Positions 12,901-24,900 of a stretch of DNA of 64,000 nt are shown piece by piece (the first letter of the stretch is position 1; every line of letters starts with the position of its first letter). A model generated the notes under the pieces. It was not told where the DNA came from and did no database searches. It saw only the letters and a program-made list of their open reading frames with translations. Both the position numbers and the translations under genes were made by a program. This DNA is from Callipepla californica brunnescens (taxonomy: Eukaryota > Chordata > Aves > Galliformes > Odontophoridae): the NCBI GenBank assembly GCA_023055505.1, contig JALIRH010000007.1:18717152-18781151 (forward strand). Reading direction: 5' to 3'.

Positions 12901-15900
12901 TCCCCCGCTGTATTGACCAGGTTCTGTGTTGTTTCTGTTCTCAGTCATTCAGTTTTACGTCACTCATTTTGTGGTCTACCTCCACTAGAGTAACTACAGC
13001 TCTGTCAGCTGTTCTTTGACCCCCAGATGCTGGAGTTGTTGCTTTTAATTCTTTCCCAAATGACAGTGGCCATGGCTGTCCTAGCAGATGAGAACAACTT
13101 GGAAAGACCATTTTTCTCAGCGACAGAACACCCCTAAATCCTTTCTGTATGGCCTGTTACTAAATCCTTGAACTTTGTGGATGTTTCTGATGCCCTCTTA
13201 CGGACATTAGGATAGAAATTAAGAGAGAAAATTCGCAGGAGTCTGCTTCTTTGGCAGATTTGGGAATGCACAGTGCTCTGTGGCCTGTTTCTGTGAGTGT
13301 TTCGCATGTCCTCACATGAAGTGCAGTTAGTAAGTGGTTTCACTTCCCATTCAAAATCCTTTCTTATGTGCAGCCATTATATTACCGGGCAGATCAGGCA
13401 ACGTATTTAATTCCTCCCCATTGCACACACAGTATTTCACAGCATTTGGGAACATCATGAAGTTCTAAATTGTCTTTTGTTTGTTTTTATGTTGTCATGG
13501 TAATCTTAAGATCCTCTGGTCTTTGCCTCCTTCATGAAAGGACTTGCAGATCTCCCTTTCCTTTGCAACCTGCTTCAGCCTGTTTTTACTGTTCTGTTAA
13601 CTATTTTCTCAGCTAGTTACTGCATGTTTTAGACTACTGTTGTTTAGAAAATTCCAGCTTTGTTTCTTTTTAATGGTTGTATCATTTTTCTTGGATCCTT
13701 GACTGCATCCAAGTGTTCTTCCTGTCTCTGACATTTGTCTCCAGCTTCTGCTGCAGTTCTCGGATCTTCTCTTTAAAGAGTTCTTACAAGTGACAATCTA
13801 ATGAGAAATTCTCTTGGGAATGGTCATGGCATTGCATTAGTAAAGGGCTCTGTAAGAGAAGCATTTCTGTTCTCTACTGTTTCCTAGAGCTCCTTTGCTT
13901 CTGCACGTTGACCATTATCTGTGCTTAAAACTGGCAAAGATGCATTACTGTGTATAAAGGTGCATGATTTCTGGAAGGTAACTTTTTCAGAATTAATAGA
14001 AAAACATGGAGAAAGTTGAATGAGAGGCTTTGTGTAGGGTCAGGCTGACTCCTTTTTTGAAAGACTCCTGTTTTGAAGCCTGTTTTACTCTTGCCTTGTG
14101 ATTTTGATACATGGTGACATTGCTATACTTCTTTTTTTCTTTTTTTGGATGGTTAGGAGGATACAGTAACTGGAAACCTCCCGTGCAGTGCAGAATTTAT
14201 AATTACCTTAACAAGATTGGATGTTTCTTCCTTCATCCACGTTGTGGTACCAGAAGAGAGGCAGCAGACTTCGCACTCTGTGTTCATGTAAGTTAGTGTG
14301 TGCTGTCTTCATTGTTGTTTTACTATGAAAGAAGGGTGGTGGGTGCTGTATGCCACTGATGTTAAGTACTGATTAGCTGTGAGATTCTTAGATTCTCTTC
14401 ACGCAACTTCACACTGTGTCCACCAAAAAGCATTACAGAAGCATCACTGAATTGAGTGGAGACAACTTGTTGAAGTGATTTTGAAGGAACCTCCTTGCAC
14501 CTTTGGGTAACCCTGAATATCATAGCTTTTACTCTTGCCATATGAGTGAGTTATGGGTTACACGAAGGCCACACAACATAAATGAGTAAATATAATAAAT
14601 GTAGCTGTTGTCATCACTCTGCCCTGTGCTTTACATTTTTTTTCTTTAGGAATACAAATGTAATTCTAAGTAAGACATGAAAGATGTTAGTCTGTTGTGA
14701 ACAGATGGGAGCTGGTTAGGAAATGAAGAATTCAAATAAATAAATAAATACAGCAAGCGTTACAGTTTCTGTTCCAGAAGGCAGTGTAATTTTTGCCTCT
14801 CCCTTCAAGTGGCCCAAATCTGGTGCTAGGTGACTGTGGGTGAGTGCCAGCTTCAGAGACCCTGCTGAGCTGACACTGAACAGTACTTGTGTTCAGTAGA
14901 CGGTGGACTTTGGGTTGGGAGATGTACAGATGAAGGACAGGAGTCACCAGTGTAGTGCTTTACCAGTTAGTTTTATCAGGCAACCTGTTAACAGTAGCTC
15001 ACCACCCTCTGAGTAGAAAATGTGGTAGTATAGATCCCATCTGATGATAAAAGTGGAGGTAAGCTGCTGTAGATTTTCCTATGAGGAGCCCTTTCACAAA
15101 AAGCTAGCCAAAGCACATCAGGCACAAGTGCCCTCTCAACATCTGTCTTTTGTTTCCATACAGGCTGGTCGGTTAGATGAGCACCTACCCAAGCAAATTC
15201 CTTTCACTATACTGTCTGGAGACAAAAGCTTCCTGGAACTTGAAGCTCAGTTTAAGATGACTCAGCGGTCTGCTCGCATTCTAAATCCCCATCACATTGA
15301 AGGAGACATGATGTGTGCCTTGCTAAACAGCATTTCAGATACCACAAAAGGTAGTCAACATTTCCAGCAATCTAGGCGCCAATAAAATAACTGAGCTCTT
15401 GTGCAGATGAAAACAAGTTGTTGCTTGGTGCTTTTTGTAACGTGCTGCAATGAAATGCAGCTCAGAAGATCAGTTTACTTGGTACAAGTTTTGAAAGCAG
15501 ACTTAACTACACATTTTTGTTCCAACAAAACCTGGAACAAACAACTGTTCCAGTCTGAAACTGCCTTTCTGCCTGAAGAACAGCTGCTTAGAGCACTGTG
15601 ACGTGCGTACTTATTGATTTCTACTGAAATCTGCTTTGATTTGTGTTGTGTCCGAGACAGCTGTGACTCTGTTAAAGCTGTTGTTATTTCCCTAAATCTC
15701 TGCCCATTTTAACTCTGATTGTCTCTTGTTATTTGTCTTCAGTGGCACATGGCTCGTGCCTCTGTTTGGAGGAAAAATACCAGAAAAATACCTTTAATAC
15801 TGCATTCTAATTAATGGCATGCTTAAGTGATTACACTGTTTTTATATAGAATAATCAGAGGTTTGAGCGATATTATTTTTATGCAAAAGGATATTGAGGC

Positions 15901-18900
15901 TGAAATGTGTTTAAATACTTCCTAGTGTTTTAAAACGTGTTGGAGTTTTCATAGAGGACCTGAATTTTCCTCTATAGCCACCTCAAAATATACGTTTCGC
16001 TGCGTGGGTCAGAAGCCTCAGCAGTCATTTGCAAGTCTTCCTGTACGTAGCAAGACCGGTATCAGAGGGCTGAGGTGGAAAGTTGTGCTGTGTATCGTGG
16101 GCTGGTCTAACCTGTTGTCCTGTTCCAGAGATGCAGCTGCATATGAGGAAATAGAAACAAGGTTTGTTGGCTTTCCAATGGTCTCAAACCCGTAGGCATG
16201 ATTCTGGAGGGAGGAAATAGGTGAAAAACAGCTACCACAGAGAGTTGTGTTGAAAAATGAAAGCAGTTGTTCGTGTTGGATGAGCTTCAAAATGAAAAGG
16301 CAATTTACCTGAATCATCTCTGTAGAGCTGCTATTAGGGTGGATTGCTCAGATGGGTGGCAGTGACTGCTGTGCCTACTGAACTGTGCTACCACTTCAGC
16401 AGAACTGCTGTGGGACCTGTGCTACATGCAGTCATTTCAACAAAAGCAGAAAGAAATTCCTGTGTAGGTTGTGCATTATCAAATGCTCCCGTAGGAGACC
16501 GTGAATGTTCTCTGAGGTATGAGGAGTAGGCAGGATTGTCTGCTTTATTTTTGATGATAAAACTTGAGTTCATAATTTTTTAATTTTCTTATGCTGGAGG
16601 CACAACACATGATGAGAGATTCTTTCATGTTGATAGAGGGTTTGAGTAAGGGTAAAACTAGTTATTCCTTTACCGAGAGAGGCTTATAGCATGCAGATAA
16701 ACAGCACAAGCCCTCCACTATATCTTGACACCTGGTAGCTAGCAGTGCTGGGACTGCTACAGAGTGCACTTTTAGTGAGTGCTGGACAGAGTTGAGGGCA
16801 GAGCTGATGGTGGGCTGGGGGTTGTCATGCCTATGCTGATACCCAAACGAGTGCCAGAGATTCTGCTGACAGAAGTGATTCTTGTATAAGTTGAGGACTT
16901 TAGCTTAGCTGTGTCTCTCAGAAATTCGAGTTCAAATTACTTGATTTTGTTCCTGTGTCAAAGGACTTTCTTCTTTTAGGAGCCCGGCTGCCTCATGAGA
17001 CTGTCAGAGCCAACGACGTAGTGAAATGTGATGCTTTCCTGAATTTTCACTTAACACGAGTGTCAGACTGCAGATGATCAGTTTGCAGCCTCCAGCTCCT
17101 CCTGTCCAGAGAGGCTTAACACGAAGGGCATGAGCATCCGTAGCTGCACCGTGCCTCCTAGAGTAACTGCAGATTCACTTACTGCTTTATTTACACAGTT
17201 ATCACAGTGGCCACAACCTGCAGCAGTAGGGACTGATATGAAAGTCACCCTTGAGTTGTGGCCTTGTGTTTTGCTGCCACAGGAATTTGTTACTAGCTTT
17301 GGTACGTCAGCGACATCCCTTAAATGTATATTTGAACATACATATGAATGCTGTAGGGAGAAAGCAGGATGTTAAGATAATGAGCCTCAACGAGAGCTCT
17401 AACCAAGTGGGTGAACTGGGAAAACCTCACCACCCAGACCATCCAAACAAAGCTTTGAGGTTTAATTTAACATGATTGTGAGCTTTTAGAGAGGTGTCTA
17501 AGATGAAGATCAAATGAAAGTCTGTGTGACCACCACAAAATTGGCTGCAGTTTCCAAAAAAAAAATGCAATTGGAGCAGAAGTGGGGATAGAGCTTTATT
17601 TTTAGTCACGCTGCACTTGAATGAGCAGAGGAATGAAGGTCTGCAGGGAGAGATAGGCAGAAAAGCTTTAGTTTGCATAGAGGGAGAGATGGCTGCCTGG
17701 GTTTTTGAGCCCTCAGCAGGGAGCAGCTGTACTTGCCTTTATGGATGATGGCACCTAACAAAGAAACAGAGATCAGAGTAATAGATACAGGGGAGGAGAA
17801 TGTGGGGAAGAACCTCCACGGATTTAGTGAAGGAGGAATAAACGAAAGGATTATGGAAGCCAAGGAACCTAGTGTTAAAGGCAAAACGATCACGAACCTT
17901 GCTCGTGATTGATGTAGCCATATTTGTGGCTAAGTAGTCCTTAGGATCCCAGATGAAGTAACTGTAATGATATTTTTATAAATCAGCACTAAAACTTTGT
18001 TTGCCAACTGTAAAAAGGAAAAGCGTCGATGGTTGGAGAGTTAGTTTTGTGGTATTTATGTCACTGTGAATTGGGATGGTAAAGAGGCCGATGAAATAAG
18101 GAATTACTGAAAAGACTGAGAGCATTGCAGGGGAGGGAAAGGGAGGTAGAGTGTGGTGAATTAATGTGTGATTCATTTGCTCTTGGCAAAAGAGGAGGAT
18201 GAAAGCCAGAGACAGGAAATCCAGATTTCAGCATGAGGGGGAACCAGCAAGCCTGATGGAAACTGTGGAGGGAGTGGTGGTAACTGGGGAGGCTGTAAGA
18301 GAAGGGCCTCAGAGGAGAGGAATTACTCTAAGGCGTGTGGGCAGCTGATCCAGATTCAGGCTGACCCTTGGGTTTCAAGGACAAGGGGTGACACTTGTGT
18401 TCTGTGGCAGTTAAACAGTCCCTTTCCAGAGCAGGTTCCTGTACTGTATCTTTCAAGGAAAGTGAGTGTGCTTACTCCCATTTTTGGGGTTAATCTTCCT
18501 GATCACTGAGCTTGATACTCATACAAGAGTTGCTTTCCTAATTATTTTTTCCCCTCTAACAGGAATTTGGCAATATATGAGAACAGTAGAGAGCAGTAGG
18601 ATTTGGGAGAATGGGTACAATTGGAGTTTTGTTTCTTAGCTGTTGCTTATTTAACAAAAGATACTTGAGAAGAGGCCATATCTTAAGATGTCCTGACTGA
18701 TAAATCGGGCAATTGCTGCTCCTCTGACCACAGAGGTTCTGGGAGCTATGGAGCATGCTAAGCCTTTCTTACAGGAGAAACAGGAAATGCCTGATTTCTT
18801 CAAGTTATATATTCTTATTTATGCTCTGTCTTCAAAGGTGCCAGCAAAGCAGAAGTGTATGCTGATGAAGTGTGTGCAAGCTGAGGAAGTATGGGTGGGC

Positions 18901-21900
18901 TGAGCACATGGTGGGGTGGGCTGGAGACCAGCTGAGTGGCCAAATCCACAGCGTGTGGTGGTGGTCAGTGGTGTGGAGTCTTATCTGAAGGCTGGTAGAT
19001 GGCAGGGTACTCTGGGAATCAGCACTAGATCCAGTCTCGTTTAACTTCGCCATGAATGAACTTGATGGTGAGACAGAGCGTACCCTCAGAAAGTTTGCAG
19101 AAACACAAAACTGGGAGAAGTGTCTGATAGATCAGGGGGACCCGGGCAGGCTGGAGAAGTGGGCTGACAGGAACCTTGTGATGTTCCACAAAGGGAAACA
19201 GTGAAGTCCTGCACCTGGGGAGGAGCAGCCCTGCTGCATGCTGAGGGTCAAACAGCTGGAAAGCAGCTCCTCAGAAAAGGAGCTGGGTGTCCTGGTGGAC
19301 ACAAGCTGACCATGAGCCAGAAATGGTGTCCTGAAGCAAAGAGAGCCAACAGCCTCCTGAGCTGCATTCAGAGGACTGTACGGGCAGGTCAAGGGAGCTG
19401 ATACTTCTGATTATTCAGCACTGGTGAAGCCGTCCCTGGCCAGTTCTGGGCCTCCCCAGTAGAACGTCTTCTTGGAGGTGCCCCAAAGAAACATGGGCGC
19501 AGCCATGGGCATCTGTGGTTCTAAATTACTGTACTTGCGCAGGAGGGGGACAAGGTGGCTTCCAGAGGACCCTCCCAACCTCAACCATTCTGTAATTCTA
19601 TGGTGCTTGCATGGAGCAAGCACCATAGACTAGAATCTGAGATCTCCTGAAAGCAGAGTTCAGCCACAGGGTACAGGCATCTGCAAACAACATTAGATCA
19701 ATCACAGTGGCCTGTACACTGTGGAAAGTCAGCTCAGTTTCTTCTGACTTAAAAATGCATCTGTTCAGTCAGCTGATTGTTCTGTCTCTTTGATTGATAA
19801 CTGATGAGTTCCATACTTAGTTCTTGCTGTCCAGCCCCTAGAACAAGCTAAATTCCTGTCCCCCTTATGTCCTGTCCCCCCTCATGTGTTGAAACGTTCC
19901 TGCTTAGGATTTTTTTGCCTACAGAGAACTCTTTATTCTCATTGTTAGAGTCTTATTCCTGACATATTAACTTCTTTTGTGCCTGCCTCATCAGACTGCT
20001 AACATGATACCATTTATCTCTGCTCTGTGTAGGTTTGGGTACAGAGAGTGGCACTGGAGGCAAGCATCATGCTTTGGTTTTTGGATAGACAAAGTCAGTG
20101 CAATCTGAGATGCTGACAAAACTATGAATTAAAAACATCCTAGATAACGTTTGGTCATTCACTTACCTATTCCTGAGTTAGCTTTTACCAACTCAAAGAT
20201 TTAAAGGAGATGGAAGTCTGTCAAATAATGGCAGATCATTGGAGGCAGAGTGTAGCTCATGAGACTTCTAACACGCTTCAGAGCCAACTTTGACTCTGAG
20301 CTGATTTTTTTTCCCCTTACAACTAGTAGTAATGATCAATCATGGAACAGGCAACTTGTTTTTAAGACACTGAGATGTTTTGCATGCCAGTTTGCACGTA
20401 TCTCCATTCCAATACAGATGTGTACCCCATGTTATTGCAACAGTTTAATTAAAGTGGTGTGACTGGTTAAAAACAAAACAAAAAAACAACCAGTAAGATG
20501 AGGCCTGAATGATTACCTAAGGTTTTAAACTTTCTAAGTGAACTAAAGTAACTCACCTATAAATTATTTGAATATTCATAAGGCTTCTAATCCACTCCAG
20601 TTAGTAATCTGCTGTATTCTAAAAAAAAATGGGTCTCAGGCTTGCCTACTGCCTGTGGTGGGGAAGTCAGGAGTAAGCAGGGATGTGCTGTGCTCCAGCA
20701 CTGTGTCACTGAGTTGCCACTGTGATTCCTCTTGTGGTAAATACTCTCTGATTGAATAACCAGTTCTGGGAAAGCTGACTTCTTTTAGCTGGTATCTGAA
20801 AGATGCTGCTGAACTTCTGACTGCTTCTGTCCTTTGCTATTTGATCAGCTGTGCAAGTTGCAAGCTGAAGAACGTTGCCTTTCCAATCTGCCAGCTGCTT
20901 TTGTCAGATTGCCTGGAAAAAAAAAAAAAAAATCTCCAGAAAAGTGCTCTGAATGCATTTTTTTTATTTAAAATGGCAGCAAACCAGAGAACCTCTTGTA
21001 CTATGCCTTGCTACTTAATGGTCTCAAGATCTCAATTCTTCCATTATACTTATGCCAACAAATGAGTTAGGGAGTGATTGCCTCAACTGTTATATCTCCA
21101 ACAGACTGTCACAGGTGGAATTATCCATTTCGCTTGTAAGAGAGAAGCGGCAATATATTTACTGATATAAAACAGTGCTTTAATAAAGCCTTTAACATGA
21201 GTAAGTTGATGAGATTGCAGGTGGAAAGGCACATTTATTTACAGCATAAGATGGCAGGGGTCCATACGTTCAACCAGGATCTCTCCTTTGAGTGCAAGGT
21301 TCAGAGTGCCCCCCCCTTTGCTTTATAAATGCCTTCAGCTGCAGAGGTCAGGAGCCCAGATGTGCCTGGATCCACTTCTAGTCCCATACTTGGGTCAACG
21401 ATTTATGTCTAAGAAATCATATGCGTGCGTTCAGTCTAAGGTGCAATCTTAGTGAAGCTTAAACTGCCTAACTTCAACAGTACTCAGTGATGGAAAAGCA
21501 GCAGTAGGCACAAACTAGAAGAGGGGAAGTTCCATATGTGCTTGAGGAAAAAGGTCTTTATTATGAGAGTGACAGAGTGCTGAAACAAACTGCCCAGAGA
21601 GACTGTGGAGTCTGTCCTGCAGACATTCCAAACCTACGTGGAGGCTTTCCTGTGTAACCTACTGTAGGGAGCCTGCTTCAGTGGGGCAGTTGGACAGGAT
21701 ACTGGGAATACTGGTTGGTGGCAAGCTGGACGTGACCTAGTGATGTGCCCTCACAGCAAGGAAAGCTAGCTGTATCCTGGGCTGCAGTAAAAAAAGTGTG
21801 GCCAGCAGGTTGAGGGAGCTTATCCTGGCACTCTGCTCTGTGCTGGTGAGGCCTCACCTGGAGCACTGCATCCAAACATGGACCTGTTGGAGCACTTCCA

Positions 21901-24900
21901 GAGGAGGGACACAATAATGATCCAGGGGATGAGGACAGCTGGGAGAGCTGGGGCTGTTCAGCCTGGAGAAGAGAAGGCTTCAGAGAGACCTGAGAGCAGC
22001 CTTTGTGTATCTGAAGGGGTGCTTACAGGGAAGAAGGGGATGGACTCATCAGCAGGACCTGTTGTGACAAAACAGTGGGAAATTGTTTCTGATGAAAAGA
22101 GGAGAGACTTAGATTGGATGTAAGAAAAACGTTTTTTACAGTAGGAGTGGTGAAGCACCGGAATAGATTGCCTGGAGTTGTGGTGGGCACTCCATCCCTG
22201 GAGACATTAAAGCTCAGGCTGGATCAGCAGCCTGATAGAGCTGTAGATGTTTCTAACAGGAGAGTTAGACTCAGTGACTTTGCTGTCCCGTAGTGTGTGG
22301 CGATAGGTCAAAAGGGGAAATGGCCACAAACTGATGCACAGGAAGTTCCACACAAATGTGCGTGGGAACTTCTTCACAGTGCAGTGACAGAGCACTGGCA
22401 CAGGCTGCACACAGAGGTGGTGGAGTCTCCTTCTCTGGAGACGTTCAGGACCCATCTGGACACCTACCTGTGCAACCTGGGCTAGGGAGCTGCTGTGGCA
22501 GGGGGTTGGACTCAGTGACCTCTGGAGGTCCCTTCCAACCCCTACAGTTCTGTGATTCTGTGGCTTAGGTCCCTTTCAACTCAAATGATTTTATGATTCC
22601 ATGAAATGCTGCTGTGCTGCCCACTGTCATGCAGGATTGCTGAAGGGGCTTGTGGGCTGCTCCCTATTTATGGGGTAACTGATTGTCTCATAGCCATACC
22701 GCTTATGTCTGGCACTAAGGTTATGTTGTGGTTGGGGCAGTGCTTGCTTGATAAGCTGTCAGCCACCAAGCAAGGTGCTGGATTTTCCAGCAGCCAGCCA
22801 AAGCTGGAAAGCAACCAGTATGGCAGTCTGCTAAGCGACTAGAGAAAGATGTTTTTAACTGCAGTGGATATCCATAGGGTTCTGGCATCTCTGTGGAATC
22901 ATGAATTAGATGTCCGTATCAGAATGTCCCTTCTGTGCTTCTGCTGCCATGACCACAGAGGAGACCTAATTCGTTGTGAGTGTTACGCAACCTCATTACA
23001 GAGACCATCTCCCGAAACAGCAAGAGCCTCCAGGGAGAAAAGAATAGTGATGGGACTAATTGACTTGTTTGGGTTTTAACCCTTAGTTTTCTGAGACCCC
23101 ATTTAAAACAAGTGTGGGGAAAAAAAAGAGTTTAGGTGCACCAGTCCCTACTAGACACTTCAGAATACAGCTGTATACCACATAGTTAACTTGTTTTGCC
23201 ATGATTTGTGGATAGTAACAAGTGCAGTTCAAATACAGCCTGCAGTGTTGTTACAGTAAAAGAAATGTGAGAGGTGTCGACTTTGTTTTTCTGTAGAAGC
23301 AGTGTTTAATTTCTATTTAATTTGTGTATTTAAGATTCTGATAGTGAAGAGGATGACGATACCAAACGAACACTGGAAAGGAGTTTAGAAGAAACAAAGA
23401 AACAAGAAGGTCTGTTTCAATTTTTACTTCTTTATTTTCAAGAGTGCTGTTATTTACAGAAGATTCAGAAGCTAAACTTAAAATCATTTTTATGTCAGGT
23501 GTCCTCTTAAGAATGCACTTCCCCTTGTCCTCTCACCACACACTGCTGACGAGAGTCCAACCTCGTCCCTTTGCCTCCTGCTCCTTAGATATTTATAGAT
23601 GTCTAAGAAGGAATGAGGAGGCAAAATCAACCCCGGAAATGGATAAAAAAGAAAAAGAGCTTTGGAACCACTGAGAGGAGAAAGCTGAATTGTTGGGATG
23701 GAAAAAGTTGCTTCAGTTGCAGCTCCAGGGAACACAGGACAATCCGGGTGTCAGTGTGGAATGAACTGTGTGACATGAGTAACAGTCACAGTTTCAGTCT
23801 TACTCTTTTTAACTGAACAGTCTGAGTTATTTAATTATGGCTTATTTTAACGAGAGCAGTTGCCTGTAGGTGTGGCTTTGTTTCCATGACTGACTGATGT
23901 TTCTATTTCAAAAACTAACTTCACTCATTCTCAGATGTTGCAAGAAAGTCTAGCTGAATGAATATGGGTTTACTGACGTGAGTGAGCCTTTATTGGTAAC
24001 ATTTCTTTTTCAAAGCTAGGCCTTGCAAAAAATCTTACGTATGAACTTCAAGTTCAAGTGCATAACTATAATGGCAATTTTTAAAATGTTATGTCTGTAT
24101 TTGTAGGCCAATGTCATCCTGGGGTGCATTAAAAAGAGTGTGGCCAGCAGGTTGAGGGAGGTGATCCTCCTCCTCTATTCTGTCCTAGTCAGCCCAGTGT
24201 GTCCAATTCTGGGCTCCCCAGCTCAATAAAGACAGGGATCTCCTGGAAGGTGTCCTGGAAGGATCAGATGCCCTCTGGGTCTTCTTTTTCAAGGCTGAAT
24301 AGGCCCAGGTCTCTTCAGCCTTTCCTCATAAGGGTGGTGCTCCAGTTGATCACCTTCACAGCCCTCTGTCAGACTCTTTCAAGGGAGTCCCTGTCTTTTT
24401 TGTACTGGGGAGCCCAGAACTGGATACAGTACTGCAGGTGAGGCCTCACCAGGGCACAGTAGAGGGGGAGGATCACCTCCCTTTACCCGCTGTCCACACT
24501 GTTCTTAATGCACCCCAGGATCCCACTGGCCTTCTTGGTCACCAGGGCCACAGCCTGTCACCCACCAGAACACCCAGGTCCCTCTCCTCAGAGCTCCTCT
24601 CCATCAGGTCACCCCCCAACCTGTATCGGTGCATAGTCATCTTTTTATTCTAGAACATGCCTGTGTTCTTCTAAAGGAGCAGATGAGTTGTTCAAGAATG
24701 ATAGTGTATCTGAAAGCTTCTTTAATTTTTCTGCAGCTATCACTATCATTATTTACCGAGTTAACTTTAGGATATTTAATTCACTGATGCCAAACAGTTA
24801 GTGCCAAACACAACCTAAAGGTAAGGCTGAAATAGGGCTTCTGTCTGGAGAACTATGAAGAGAGGTTGTTAATAAACAAGATGAGTTTCATGCACAGGCT

